Below, piece by piece: positions 41,731 to 51,053 of a DNA stretch of 64,000 bases. Source of the DNA: Lachnospiraceae bacterium UBA3689 (GTDB lineage: Bacteria > Bacillota > Clostridia > Lachnospirales > Lachnospiraceae); assembly GCA_002371465.1 (NCBI GenBank), contig DFIU01000018.1, positions 1-64,000 of the forward strand, written 5' to 3'. Both the position numbers and the translations under genes were made by a program. The notes under the pieces are model-generated. The model saw nothing but the letters and a program-made list of their open reading frames with translations. It was not told the DNA's origin and did not search any database. The first letter of the stretch is position 1. Each line of letters begins with the position of its first letter.

Positions 41731-43071
41731 TTACCTCTGGTATTTCCGGTGCTGCTGGCGGGCATATTCAAGAAGGAGGTCCCGGTTGTTGAGCTTAGGC
41801 TCCTCCAGCACTGCCAGGAGGGCGGATTCGAGAATATCACCTACCTCCCTGCCCTTGATGCCAAGATGCGTCAGGTCCCTGCCGCTGATCTGTAAATCCT
41901 TAAGCCTTAAGCAGTCCTCCGCCTCGACAATCTTCTGATAGACCCGGTAAACCGCGTTGATCCGCTCGATATGGTCCTCCAGCTTATACCTGGATTTCGC
42001 CATGTTGTCCGCCCACTGGACAGCCAGAAAATCCTCGAACCGGTCCGGCCCGACCGTGTACATGCATCGCCGGACGTCACCCGGCAGGGGCTTGGGTCTT
42101 AGGTCATGCCAGCGGATCAGGTTGACGGTCCGCTTCCTGGTATCGTTGTCGAATCGCCACCTGCGCAAAATGCCGTCCGCCAGGTCCGCGCTGACCGCGG
42201 CGTGCCCCTTGAAATGGTCCCGTCCCAGGCTGTCGGTCCAGCGGGTCTGGGGCTTGCCGATGTCATGGAGCAGCATGGTCAGCCGCAGTACCTTCTCACC
42301 CGGAATCTGGCAGACCGACTTTACGATGTGCTCGCCGACATTGTAGGCATGGTAGGGAGTGTTCTGGGGAGTCTTCATGCAGACGTCAAATTCCGGCAGG
42401 ATAACCGCCGTAATCCCCAACTCGTATAGGTCCATCCACTTCTCCGGGTGGGGGGAGGTCAGGAGTTTGACCACCTCCGTCTGGATCCGCTCGGCGCTGA
42501 CCTGGTCCAGGTCCCCCGCATGGTGGGAAATGGCTGCTCTGGTCGCCGGATCGATGTCAAAACCCAGCTGGGCAGCGAAGCGGACCGCCCTTAAAACGCG
42601 GAGGGCGTCCTCGTCAAAGCGCTCGTCCGGCTCTCCGACGCAACGGACCACCTTTTTTTGCAGGTCCTTCATGCCGCCGTAGAGGTCCACCAGACCGTCC
42701 TCTTCGTTATAAGCCATGGCGTTGATCGTAAAGTCCCGGCGCTTTAAGTCCTCAGACAACTTCGAGGTAAAAGAAACGCTGTCCGGGTGCCTGCCGTCGG
42801 AATAGGCTCCGTCGATCCGGTAGGTCGTCACCTCAAAGCTGTCCTCCTCCAGCATGACCGTCACCGTTCCGTGCCGGATGCCGGTGTCGACCGTTCTGCG
42901 AAAGCAGGCCTTGACCTCTTCCGGTCTGGCGGACGTCGTGATATCCCAGTCAGCGGGCGTTTTCGCCAAAACGGCGTCACGAACACAGCCGCCGACACAG
43001 TAGGCTTCAAAACCGTGTCGGCGGAGGATATCAAGAATATATTTTACTTTGGGAGGCAGTTTCAGCAGCAT
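41731..43071 (-). CDS. cca: CCA-adding tRNA nucleotidyltransferase
   Basis: 446 residues. Polymerase head GGCVRDAVLAKTPADWDITTSA, RRDFTINAMAYNEEDGLVDLYGG, RALRFAAQLGF-type segment, plus an HD domain (LLHDIGKP) in the C-terminal half, which can give phosphohydrolase activity. It builds or repairs the 3' CCA; this matters here because the tRNA-Ser in the window has no encoded CCA. 42 bp downstream of proS. Confidence 0.94.
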   Translation of the reverse strand: MLLKLPPKVKYILDILRRHGFEAYCVGGCVRDAVLAKTPADWDITTSARPEEVKACFRRTVDTGIRHGTVTVMLEEDSFEVTTYRIDGAYSDGRHPDSVSFTSKLSEDLKRRDFTINAMAYNEEDGLVDLYGGMKDLQKKVVRCVGEPDERFDEDALRVLRAVRFAAQLGFDIDPATRAAISHHAGDLDQVSAERIQTEVVKLLTSPHPEKWMDLYELGITAVILPEFDVCMKTPQNTPYHAYNVGEHIVKSVCQIPGEKVLRLTMLLHDIGKPQTRWTDSLGRDHFKGHAAVSADLADGILRRWRFDNDTRKRTVNLIRWHDLRPKPLPGDVRRCMYTVGPDRFEDFLAVQWADNMAKSRYKLEDHIERINAVYRVYQKIVEAEDCLRLKDLQISGRDLTHLGIKGREVGDILESALLAVLEEPKLNNRDLLLEYARQQHRKYQR

Positions 43072-43113
43072 AACTTCACTTCCTAAAAGACAGGGGTGAG
43101 GCAGGTTCCCTCA

Positions 43114-44562
43114 TCAGTAAGCCTTGCCCCAGTAAACCATTTTGGTTGCCTTTTTGCCGCAGCAGACGCAGGTATCGCCCTCGTGAATCTGGCCCTCTTC
43201 CCCAAAGGGGATGCAGCGGGAGGTAACCGCCAGATCTTCCTTGATCTTATTTTCACACTCCACATCGCCGCACCAGGGAGCCCGGATAAAGCCCGGCTTG
43301 TTGTTGGCGATGTCGGTAAATGTTTCATAGTTGTCGGCGGAGAAGATATGGGATTCAAGGTGAGCCTTGGCGCGGTCAAAGAGATCCTGCTGGATCGTCT
43401 CGAGCAGCTTGCCCGCTTCTTCCGCAGCCTGATCAAGGCTGACTGTAATCTTCTCTCTGGTATCGCGGCGGACCAGAACGCACTGCCCATTTGCCAGGTC
43501 CTTGGGACCGATCTCGATTCGCATGGGGAAGCCCCTCATTTCCTGGTCGGAGAACTTCCAGCCCGGGGACCGGTCGGAGTCATCTAAAATTGCGCGGATG
43601 CCCGCTGCTTTTAAAGCGTCGCGGACCTTAGCCGCCTCGTCAAGAACCCCTTCCTTCTTCTGCTGGATGGGGACTACGACGCACTGGGTCGGAGCCACTC
43701 TGGGCGGAAGGATCAGACCGTCGTCGTCGCCGTGGACCATGATGATGGCGCCGATCATTCGGGTCGTCATGCCCCAGGAGGTCTGGTGGACGTACTTGAG
43801 CTGGTTGTCCTTGTCGGTGAACTGGATGCCGAAAGCCTTGGCGAAGCCGTCCCCAAAGTTGTGGGAGGTTCCGCACTGCAGAGCCTTGCCGTCGTGCATC
43901 AGTGCCTCAATGGTGTAGGTCGCCTCCGCGCCGGCGAATTTTTCCTTGTCGGTCTTCCTGCCCTTGATAACCGGGATGGCAAGGAAATTTTCCGCAAAAT
44001 CCGCGTACAGATTGAGCATCCGGACCGTTCGCGTCTCCGCCTCTTCCGCGGACGCGTGAGCCGTATGGCCCTCCTGCCACAAAAATTCCCGTGTTCTTAA
44101 GAAGGGCCGGGTTGTCTTCTCCCAGCGGACCACTGAACACCACTGGTTGTAGATCTTGGGCAGGTCCCGATAGGAGTGGATATCCTTCTGATAGAGGTCG
44201 CAGAACAGGGTCTCGGATGTCGGACGCACGCACATGCGCTCGGTCAGCTTGTTGCTGCCGCCGTGTTCTACCCACGCCACTTCAGGAGCAAAACCTTCGA
44301 CATGGTCCTTTTCCTTTTCCAGCAGGGATTCCGGAATCAGCATGGGAAGATAGACGTTCTGAACGCCGGTCTCCTTGAAACGCTTGTCCAGTTCCGCCTG
44401 CATATTTTCCCAGATCGCGTAGCCGGCGGGCTTAAATACGATAAAACCCTTAGCCGATGTGTAGCCCGTCAGTTCTGCCTTCTTTACGACGTCCGTGTAC
44501 CACTGCGCGAAATCCTCTGAGCGCGGGGTGATGGACTCTACCAGTTTCTTGTCTTTCGCCAT
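43114..44562 (-). CDS. proS: Prolyl-tRNA synthetase, short eukaryote/archaeon-like type
   Basis: 482 residues. Class II motifs: FKPAGYAIWENMQ, RPTSETLFCDLYQK...IYNQWCSVVRWEKTTRPFLRTREFLWQEGHTAH (motif 2), and the C-terminal zinc-like domain CCGKKATKMVYWGKAY. It lacks the bacterial INS editing insertion of the 570-residue enzymes. No T-box leader is visible. A ribosome binding site AAGGAG lies rather far (14 nt) from the ATG. Confidence 0.95.
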   Translation of the reverse strand: MAKDKKLVESITPRSEDFAQWYTDVVKKAELTGYTSAKGFIVFKPAGYAIWENMQAELDKRFKETGVQNVYLPMLIPESLLEKEKDHVEGFAPEVAWVEHGGSNKLTERMCVRPTSETLFCDLYQKDIHSYRDLPKIYNQWCSVVRWEKTTRPFLRTREFLWQEGHTAHASAEEAETRTVRMLNLYADFAENFLAIPVIKGRKTDKEKFAGAEATYTIEALMHDGKALQCGTSHNFGDGFAKAFGIQFTDKDNQLKYVHQTSWGMTTRMIGAIIMVHGDDDGLILPPRVAPTQCVVVPIQQKKEGVLDEAAKVRDALKAAGIRAILDDSDRSPGWKFSDQEMRGFPMRIEIGPKDLANGQCVLVRRDTREKITVSLDQAAEEAGKLLETIQQDLFDRAKAHLESHIFSADNYETFTDIANNKPGFIRAPWCGDVECENKIKEDLAVTSRCIPFGEEGQIHEGDTCVCCGKKATKMVYWGKAY

Positions 44563-44605
44563 TGTCTTAAAACTTGCTCCTTACTTTATTTTCCGCCAAC
44601 GCGGT

Positions 44606-45094
44606 TTACAGGGTGAATTTCAGCTCGCGGCCAGTCTCCGTATATTGGTAGTAACGGACGCCTGCCGCGTCGAACATCCGCTTGGACGCCGTCACGGAAG
44701 GGGTGCCCGCATACTTGTCGCTGCGGTAAATGACCGTCTTGATGCCCGCCTGAATGATCGCCTTGGCGCACTCATTGCAGGGGAAGAGGGTCACATACAT
44801 CTTGGACCCGTCAAGGGATCCGCCGCGGTAATTTAAAATCGCGTTCAATTCACTGTGAGTCGTATAAAAATATTTATTGTTCAAAGGATCACTGCCCTCG
44901 CGGTTCCAGGGGAATTCGTCGTCGGAACAGCCCTTGGGCAGACCGTTGTAGCCCATGGATAAGATCTTGTTGTCGGAGCTGACGATGCAGGCTCCGACCT
45001 GCGTATGAGGATCCTTGGAACGCATTCCGGAAAGAGCGGCAACTCCCATGAAATATTCATCCCAGGTCAGGTAATCTTCTCTTTTTCCGCTCAT
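44606..45094 (-). CDS. dCMP deaminase (ComEB-like)
   Basis: 162 residues from the ATG at 45094, behind AAGGAGG. Zinc cytidine/deoxycytidylate deaminase motifs: HSE (YFYTTHSELNAIL) and PCNEC. N-terminal YLTWDEYFMGVAALSGMRSKDPHTQVGACIV. Converts dCMP to dUMP for dTTP synthesis. Sits between upp and proS. Confidence 0.92.
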   Translation of the reverse strand: MSGKREDYLTWDEYFMGVAALSGMRSKDPHTQVGACIVSSDNKILSMGYNGLPKGCSDDEFPWNREGSDPLNNKYFYTTHSELNAILNYRGGSLDGSKMYVTLFPCNECAKAIIQAGIKTVIYRSDKYAGTPSVTASKRMFDAAGVRYYQYTETGRELKFTL

Positions 45095-45104
45095 GCCGAC
45101 CTCC

Positions 45105-45734
45105 TTATTTGGTGCCGAAAATCCGGTCCCCGGCGTCGCCCAGACCTGGTACGATGTAACCATGCTCATCCAGGTGGTCATCCAAAGCTCCGACCGTGAT
45201 GTCGACGTCCGGATGAGCCTTCTGCAGAGCCTCAAGACCTGCGGGAGCCGCTATGATGCAGAGAAAACGGATATTCTTGCAGCCGTGCTTCTTCAGCTGG
45301 CTGATCGCGTCGATGGCAGATCCGCCGGTTGCCAGCATGGGGTCGACGACAAAGACGTCGCGCTCTTCGACATCCGCCGGCAGCTTGCAGTAATATTCGA
45401 CCGGCTTTAAGGTCTCCGGATCGCGGTACATACCGATATGGCCCACCTTTGCGGAGGGGATCAGGGTCTGCATACCCGGAACCATACCCAGACCGGCTCT
45501 TAAGATGGGGACAATCGCCAGCTTCTTGCCCGCCAGTCTCTTGACCGTGGTCGCCGCGATCGGGGTCTTAACTTCCACATCCTCCAGCTGCAGATCTCTG
45601 GTTGATTCAAAGCACTCCAGCATGGCGATCTCTCCGACCATTTCCCGGAATTCCTTGGTGCCCGTCTTCTGGTCGCGGATAATGCCAATCTTGTGCCGGA
45701 TCAGCGGATGATCCATAATCGTTACTTTTCTCAT
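45105..45734 (-). CDS. upp: Uracil phosphoribosyltransferase
   Basis: 209 residues from the ATG at 45734, behind GGAGGAG. Characteristic segments VTIMDHPLIRHKIGIIRDQKTGTKEF, VPILRAGLGMVPGM, DPMLATGGSA (PRPP site) and GDAGDRIFGTK at the C-terminus. Uracil salvage to UMP. Confidence 0.96.
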   Translation of the reverse strand: MRKVTIMDHPLIRHKIGIIRDQKTGTKEFREMVGEIAMLECFESTRDLQLEDVEVKTPIAATTVKRLAGKKLAIVPILRAGLGMVPGMQTLIPSAKVGHIGMYRDPETLKPVEYYCKLPADVEERDVFVVDPMLATGGSAIDAISQLKKHGCKNIRFLCIIAAPAGLEALQKAHPDVDITVGALDDHLDEHGYIVPGLGDAGDRIFGTK

Positions 45735-45785
45735 TGTTCTCCTCCAGTATGCGGCAGACAAGGCTGCCTGTATTTGGTGGTCTAT

Positions 45786-46847
45786 TTATACATGAATGAC
45801 CTGATGGCCCGCCGCCTTTAAAAGGCGGTTCATAATGGCCATACCCATCCTTGGGGTATCAAAAGATTCGGAAAATGCGATCTCCACGCCGTCCGCGTCG
45901 AAATCCCGCAGGATCTCAAACAAGTGCCTGGCTATGGTCTCATCCTCCGTCCGGCTGCCGATATCACGGATATCGTCCGCCCGATAGAGCTGCCTGGTCT
46001 CGTCGGCCGCAATGACCCCGACCTTCCTGCCTGCTTTCCTCGCCTTTTTTGAAAGTTCGTTGATCTTTGCGACAACAGCCTCCTGCCTGCCCTCCACGAC
46101 GGTCAGGTCGCAGCGGGGCGCGTAGTGACGGTAGCGCATGCCGGGCGCCTTGGGCCGGATGCCCTTATTGGCGTTGGCGTCGAGGATCCCCGGGTCGATC
46201 TTCACTTCCCCCAGCACCTCTTCCAACATCTGCCGGTTGATGTAGCCGGGGCGCAAAATCACCGGGACTTCTTCGGTAAAATCAACGATTGTGGATTCCA
46301 GCCCGATATCGACCTGGCCCCCATCGATGATCATGTCTATTTTTCCGTCCAGGTCCTCGATGACGTGCTGAGCCAGGGTCGGAGAGGGCCGCCCCGAAGT
46401 ATTGGCGCTGGGAGCGGCGATATAACCACCCGCTGCCTCGATCAAAGCTGCCGCCACCGGGTGGACCGGCATACGGACCGCAACCGTGGCAAGACCTCCG
46501 CTCGTCTCATAAGGGACCAGATCTGTCTTTTCAAAGATCATGGTGAGGGGACCGGGCCAGTAGGCCTGCGCCAGCTTTTTTGCCGCCTCCGGCACTCTCT
46601 TTACGATGGGGGCCAGATGGTCCAGATCCGCGATGTGGACAATCAGGGGATTGTCGGAGGGTCGGCCCTTAGCGGCATAGATCTTCTTCGACGCCTCCGG
46701 ATTCAAGGCGTCCCCTCCCAGACCATACACGGTCTCCGTCGGAAAGGCGACCAGGCCGCCTTTCTTCAGGATCTCCCCGCCCCGCCGGATGGCGTCAAGA
46801 GAATCCTCGACCCGGGCGGGGTCCACCCTTACCAGTTCTGTTTTCAT
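45786..46847 (-). CDS. tsaC: L-threonylcarbamoyladenylate synthase (TsaC/Sua5)
   Basis: 353 residues, the long Sua5 form. The YrdC domain (GGLVAFPTETVYGLGGDA, KGRPSDNPLIVHI, PSANTSGRPSPT) is followed by the Sua5 domain (about 215-350). It makes threonylcarbamoyl-AMP for the t6A37 modification of tRNAs reading ANN codons. Upstream of upp with a 50-bp gap. Confidence 0.94.
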   Translation of the reverse strand: MKTELVRVDPARVEDSLDAIRRGGEILKKGGLVAFPTETVYGLGGDALNPEASKKIYAAKGRPSDNPLIVHIADLDHLAPIVKRVPEAAKKLAQAYWPGPLTMIFEKTDLVPYETSGGLATVAVRMPVHPVAAALIEAAGGYIAAPSANTSGRPSPTLAQHVIEDLDGKIDMIIDGGQVDIGLESTIVDFTEEVPVILRPGYINRQMLEEVLGEVKIDPGILDANANKGIRPKAPGMRYRHYAPRCDLTVVEGRQEAVVAKINELSKKARKAGRKVGVIAADETRQLYRADDIRDIGSRTEDETIARHLFEILRDFDADGVEIAFSESFDTPRMGMAIMNRLLKAAGHQVIHV

Positions 46848-46934
46848 GCTTTCTTTCTGTCTCTTTCCATTCTTACTTTTAGTAGAATTTCCTACTCACA
46901 AACCAGGCTCTGACACGTTCTCTTCAAAGCCTGC

Positions 46935-46965
46935 CTGTAAAACGCGCCCTGGCGCTTTTTCTTTA
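46935..46965 (-). terminator. Possible terminator after the coiled-coil gene
   Basis: On the minus strand AAGCGCC, AG, GGCGCG followed by TTTTAC. The stem is short (5 bp) but GC-rich. Located about 50 bp after the stop of the DivIVA-like gene. Confidence 0.45.
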
Positions 46966-47002
46966 TAATCTGCTTACCAAAGCATTTCTCTAAACCTTAA
47001 CT

Positions 47003-47671
47003 TCAAGCTTCTCCAGCCGAGACATTTTCCTCGTCATCGTCCAGATCCAGGTCGTCGTCAAAGCTGAGCCCGAATTCCCTTAAGTCCAGGTCGTCCTCGG
47101 AAAAGTCGTCCTCATCCTCCGGGTCGATGTTGATGTCGTCGAGGGACGCCGGCATACTCTGGATGATCTCGTGGACTTCTTTATAGGACTGCATAAACTT
47201 CTTCTGCATCTGGTTGAACATATCGACGATGTCGTTCATCTCGTCCTGAACCGCCAGGTACTTCTTCTTGCCGTCCGTCAGCTTGGCGTCAATCTCCCCC
47301 TGGACGGAGCTGACGCGGCGCTTCGCCTCCTCATCGGCGTCAGCCAGCAGGCGGTCAGCCCGGGTCTGGGCGTCAGTCACGATCTGATCGCCCTTGATCT
47401 TGGACTCATAGAGCAGTTCCCCGATCTGCTGGTAATTGTCGATATACTTCTGGTACTTGTTCTGTATGTCGCTCTGCAGGCGGTCCACCTGCTCGTCCTT
47501 CATGACGATGCGGTTCTTCAGCTCATTGATGACCTTCTCCCGGCGGCGGACCTCCTTTTCAAGAGCTGCCACCTGCTTGCCGTGTTCTTCCTCTTCCTTC
47601 TGGATATACTGAAGAACCTCGTCCTTGTCAAACCCGTTCAGTGTCCGTTTAAACATGGTGTAGTCGTTCAT
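47003..47671 (-). CDS. DivIVA/GpsB-like coiled-coil protein
   Basis: 222 residues from the ATG at 47671. N-terminal FKRTLNGFDKDEVLQYIQKEEEEHGKQVAALEKEVRRREKVI resembles the DivIVA lipid-binding segment followed by a coiled coil to about residue 165. The tail is very acidic (DPEDEDDFSEDDLDLRE, DDDLDLDDDEEN). Such proteins mark curved membranes and organise septal or polar wall synthesis. The neighbour upstream is a GH18 cell-wall enzyme, which fits an envelope role. Family assignment is moderate. Confidence 0.65.
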   Translation of the reverse strand: MNDYTMFKRTLNGFDKDEVLQYIQKEEEEHGKQVAALEKEVRRREKVINELKNRIVMKDEQVDRLQSDIQNKYQKYIDNYQQIGELLYESKIKGDQIVTDAQTRADRLLADADEEAKRRVSSVQGEIDAKLTDGKKKYLAVQDEMNDIVDMFNQMQKKFMQSYKEVHEIIQSMPASLDDINIDPEDEDDFSEDDLDLREFGLSFDDDLDLDDDEENVSAGEA

Positions 47672-47700
47672 ACTCCCCGACTCCTTTCTGCCTGTCCCCT

Positions 47701-49407
47701 TCAGGCAAGATACTGGTCTATGACTGCCCAGATGCCGCGATCTTCCTGGCCAAGCTTCCACTCCGCTACACCGGCAGCGCCCAGGCTGCTGATGACCTCC
47801 ATTTTCGCTTTCACGGAAGCTTCATCCTCCATCCACATCTGATAGGTTGTGCCGTTGCTCTCCGCCTTGCCGTAGTTCTGCCCCTTATTCTCATCAAAGG
47901 TCAGATTCATGCCCAGGCTCTTAGCCGCAGCGGCTGCATCGGACATGCCGTAGGCGGTACTCCCCGGAGCCCCGCTTCCGTCCGTTGTCCATAGGCGTGT
48001 ATAAAATGGAATAGCCGCGATCAGTTTGGATGCCGGAACTTCCTGCAGCGTATCCTCAAGCCCCTTCCTGACAAATGGCAGGGAAGCGACAGAACCTGCC
48101 TTCTCTGCCCCGTCCGTATGCTCGTCGTAGCACATGGTAACCACATAGTCGGCGACCCGAGCCTGCTCCCGCCGGTCCATATAGCGGGTAAAGGTCGGCA
48201 CATAGTTGTCGACGGAAAGGGCAATGCCCCGCTTTTTGCACTCGACAGCAAGCTCCCGGACCAGCTCCAAAAAGGAAGGAGAGCTTGCCTTGGTCACCTG
48301 CTCGAAGTCGATATTGAGCCCGTCCGCTTTGGACTGATCCAGTCCCTGCATGACTGCCCTGACAATCTTATCCCGGTTCTGCCAGGTGGACAGAGCCTCC
48401 GCCGTCGCGTCTGCCGAGGCGACGCCGCCGTCAAAATCATTCATGACTGCCCATACCTTCATGCCCTTTTGATGGGCATTTTCCACATAGGCAGGACTGG
48501 CAAGAGAGGTCATCTCCCCCTGCTTATTTTTAAGGAAGAACCAGGTAGGCGCGATCACGTTGACCCCGGTCACGTTCTGGACCGCTGTCTCGAATGCAGC
48601 GTTTGCCGCCTGGCTGGTCGTTTGGTGAAAGACCATGTTGATCTTTCCATCCCCAAAGGGAGCGGGACTCTCCTCAAAAAGAGGCTGATGCTCCATGGTC
48701 TCCTGCCGGTAGCCGGTCAGGTTCTGATCCTCCACATAACCGACATAACCGTCTTCCGTCGCGACACGGGTCCAGCCCTCTGCCTTGCCCGCAAGAGCAG
48801 TCCCATCCGCCCCGACATCGAGGGTTCTTAGGGTCTCCCCCTTACTCCCGTCCTTGATGATATCCGCCTTGATCGAGGCTTCTTTACGAATGGGGGCGGG
48901 GGCGCTTAAGTCCGCCGCCGGATAGGTAAAGACCGTGTCAATGACGACCCGCCTGGGGGCGTCCAGTTCCCGGACCTCCAGGTCCGTCTTTTCCTTTAGA
49001 TAATCGAGGGAAATGTAGAGGACACCGTTTAAGATCTCTGCCTCTTTCCCCTTGGTGACGCCGCCGTCCGCCAGGTCCAGCATGATCTTCTCCTTGGGCG
49101 TCGTCACAATCAGCATGCGGCTGGCTTCTTCATAATAAAAGCTCTTGCTGATCTGACCGGCAACCGTCGGATAGGCGAGGTAGATCCTGCCGTCGATGAT
49201 CCTGCCCTTATCCGGCGCCAGGACAGAACCGGCAGTGACTGCCACCTGGTCCTCCCCTGCTCCGAAATACGCTTCGGGCGTCTCATGTGCCCTGGACGGC
49301 AGCTTCTTTCCGACCAGGTAAAAGGCAGCTCCCGCCGCTGCGATCACAACCGCCAGCAGCAGGACGACCAGGGTCGGATTGCTCTTTTTCTTCTTTTTAT
49401 ATTTCAT
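47701..49407 (-). CDS. Membrane-anchored GH18 protein with SH3-like domain
   Basis: 568 residues. Lysine-rich start and one transmembrane helix (about 11-31, uncleaved anchor). A beta-rich domain at 45-155 resembles the copper-amine-oxidase N-terminal-like module. An SH3b-type domain lies at about 168-232, and the GH18 barrel at 250-568. The catalytic segment DGLNIDFEQ has Glu369; the fourth position is Asn as in YaaH/SleL spore-cortex and germination enzymes. It probably cleaves peptidoglycan N-acetylglucosaminyl bonds at the cell surface. 29 bp separate it from the DivIVA-like gene. Confidence 0.85.
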   Translation of the reverse strand: MKYKKKKKSNPTLVVLLLAVVIAAAGAAFYLVGKKLPSRAHETPEAYFGAGEDQVAVTAGSVLAPDKGRIIDGRIYLAYPTVAGQISKSFYYEEASRMLIVTTPKEKIMLDLADGGVTKGKEAEILNGVLYISLDYLKEKTDLEVRELDAPRRVVIDTVFTYPAADLSAPAPIRKEASIKADIIKDGSKGETLRTLDVGADGTALAGKAEGWTRVATEDGYVGYVEDQNLTGYRQETMEHQPLFEESPAPFGDGKINMVFHQTTSQAANAAFETAVQNVTGVNVIAPTWFFLKNKQGEMTSLASPAYVENAHQKGMKVWAVMNDFDGGVASADATAEALSTWQNRDKIVRAVMQGLDQSKADGLNIDFEQVTKASSPSFLELVRELAVECKKRGIALSVDNYVPTFTRYMDRREQARVADYVVTMCYDEHTDGAEKAGSVASLPFVRKGLEDTLQEVPASKLIAAIPFYTRLWTTDGSGAPGSTAYGMSDAAAAAKSLGMNLTFDENKGQNYGKAESNGTTYQMWMEDEASVKAKMEVISSLGAAGVAEWKLGQEDRGIWAVIDQYLA

Positions 49408-49568
49408 ATAACCCCATTTCCCAGAGTCTTTGGCATCTTTTCCATCACAATCAGAGTTATTTTATCATTGTCTTCCGCTTTTGTACATATCAATGGTCCG
49501 TCCCATCTTCACTCCATATTCAGTCCGTCTTCACTGAAACCGCAGTCCCGCCGCCTCCTTCCATACAA

Positions 49569-49638
49569 AAGGACAGGACCTCCGGATGCGGTGTGTACAG
49601 CGCGGGATGAAGCTCGCGGCATCGGAAGTCCTGTCCTT
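49569..49638 (-). terminator. Long branched hairpin downstream of the 75-aa gene
   Basis: AAGGACAGGAC and GTCCTGTCCTT form an 11-bp perfect stem, extended by TCCGATGC / GCATCCGGA and with a CGCG / CGCG sub-hairpin inside. On the minus strand it is followed by TTGT. It may be a terminator for the 75-aa gene or a structured RNA of its own; it is longer and more branched than the other terminators in the window. Confidence 0.5.
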
Positions 49639-49689
49639 AGATTGTTCGATTTTGCGTTTTAAATTTTATGGGTTTACACGATAGGTTCC

Positions 49690-49917
49690 TTATAGGTCCT
49701 CTTCCGGAACCCTGGTAAAATTGACTCTGACCACCTTCCCTCTTCCGTCATAGACCATATCCCACATATAGGTTGCGGAATTGTCCCTGACCATGGCTGC
49801 CGCAAGCTGCTTGGGCCTGACTTTCACCCCTTCGGGACAGTACAGGCTGCAGCCGCTTTGTTCAAGCGCCTTAAATTCCTGTTTGTACTGTTTGTACAGT
49901 CCGTCTGCTTTCGACAT
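49690..49917 (-). CDS. Small protein of unknown function, 75 aa
   Basis: 75 residues starting MSKADGLYKQYKQEFKALEQ and ending with VDYGRGKVVRVNF-like sequence (VYDGRGKVVRVNFTRVPEEDL). GGAG lies four bases before the ATG. The frame is open for another 76 codons upstream, but these lack a start signal. A promoter TTGACC-17-TATCCT is visible about 110 bp upstream. No motif is recognised. Two cysteines (SGCSLYCPEG) could bind a metal. Confidence 0.5.
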   Translation of the reverse strand: MSKADGLYKQYKQEFKALEQSGCSLYCPEGVKVRPKQLAAAMVRDNSATYMWDMVYDGRGKVVRVNFTRVPEEDL

Positions 49918-50100
49918 GGTACTCCGTTTCCTGTGAGATCTTTTGGAAAAAACGATGCGGGAACCGCACCTTTTGAACAACGAAAGGAAAGGCCTTTTCT
50001 TTATTGTCAGGATAAGCCCGGCTCCCCGGGCGGTCAATGGATTTGTTAAAACATCCGTAAATCGGGCGACAGAACCCAAATATCGTGACAGTTTGCCGCA

Positions 50101-50129
50101 TTTACAGATCAAAACAGGAAAGGTATAAT
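50101..50129 (+). promoter_or_regulatory. mecA promoter
   Basis: -35 TTTACA (50101-50106), 17-bp spacer, -10 TATAAT (50124-50129), about 50 bp before the start codon. Confidence 0.75.
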
Positions 50130-50185
50130 GGCACAAACAGAACAAAAACAGTCGGTTTTATTTTAATCAAAGTCAGGTGATATTT

Positions 50186-50926
50186 TTGAAAATAGAAAAG
50201 ATCAACGATAACAAAATCAAATGTACCCTAACCCAGGAGGACCTTAAGAGCCGCAATATCAAAAGCAGCGAACTGGTCTACGGGTCCGACAAGGCAAGGG
50301 CCCTCTTTAGGGACATGATGACCAAAGCGTTTGAAGAGGTCGGCTTTCAGGCGGACAATATTCCTCTCATGATCGAGGCAATTCCCGAGAAGCAGAACGC
50401 CCTGGTCCTGATCATTTCCAAGGTGGAGAACCCGGACGAAGTGGATACCCGCTTTGCCAAGCTCTCCCCCTCACCGGTCACCGGTCAGCCCAAAGAGGAC
50501 CTGAACGTGGAGGGCGCCGATGACATTATCGACATCTATCAGAAACTGCGGAGCGGCACCAAGAAGGCTGCAACCGACCGCAAGAAGGCGAGCGGCAAAA
50601 AGAGCGGGACCGAGCAGAAGAAGGCTCCCATCAGCCTGATCCGCCTCTACCGTTTCGATACGCTCGATACGGTCATCGCGGCCGCGAAGGCTCTGGGCAA
50701 GTTCTACAGCGGGTCCAATTCTCTCTTCCGCCTAAAAAAAGAGGGGACCTACAACCTGGTCATCCACCAGTCCTCCCACACGCCGGAGGAATTCAACAAG
50801 GTCTGCAACATCCTCTCCGAATACGGCGTCGGAGAAGCCTATTCCCGGGCTGCCGCCGCCCACCTGTCCGAGCATGAAGAAGCGGTCCTGTCCTATAACG
50901 CCCTGCAACAGCTGGCAAAACTCTAA
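50186..50926 (+). CDS. mecA: MecA-type ClpC adaptor protein
   Basis: 246 residues. Begins (M)KIEKINDNKIKCTLTQEDL, the standard MecA N-terminus, which binds substrates such as ComK or ComS in Bacillus. A charged linker (KKAATDRKKASGKKSGTEQKKA) follows, then the C-terminal ClpC-binding domain (LIRLYRFDTLDTVIAAAKAL...YNLVIHQSSHTPEEFNKVCNILSEYG). The TTG at 50186 is the likely start because it has AGGTG in front and gives the canonical N-terminus; a GTG nine bases upstream is the alternative. Confidence 0.9.
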   Translation: MKIEKINDNKIKCTLTQEDLKSRNIKSSELVYGSDKARALFRDMMTKAFEEVGFQADNIPLMIEAIPEKQNALVLIISKVENPDEVDTRFAKLSPSPVTGQPKEDLNVEGADDIIDIYQKLRSGTKKAATDRKKASGKKSGTEQKKAPISLIRLYRFDTLDTVIAAAKALGKFYSGSNSLFRLKKEGTYNLVIHQSSHTPEEFNKVCNILSEYGVGEAYSRAAAAHLSEHEEAVLSYNALQQLAKL

Positions 50927-50994
50927 GCCGCGAGCTTAATCGATCCAGCGGGATCTTCCGATCCCTGCTTGATCTGTCCATAAAAATCGATCAC

Positions 50995-51032
50995 AAAAAA
51001 ATCATCCTGCATCTTGCAGGATGATTTTTTTA
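50995..51032. terminator. Bidirectional terminator between mecA and ferredoxin
   Basis: AAAAAATCATCCTGCA, loop TCTT, TGCAGGATGATTTTTTT: an 11-bp perfect stem with T-run on both strands. Serves both convergent genes. Confidence 0.95.
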
Positions 51033-51053
51033 TCTTGTCAGGGGAATTTTCGA

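Noticed and set aside
43114..45094. T-box riboswitch upstream of proS
   Set aside because: The gap to the preceding gene is only 43 bp and no T-box sequence or specifier stem is present.
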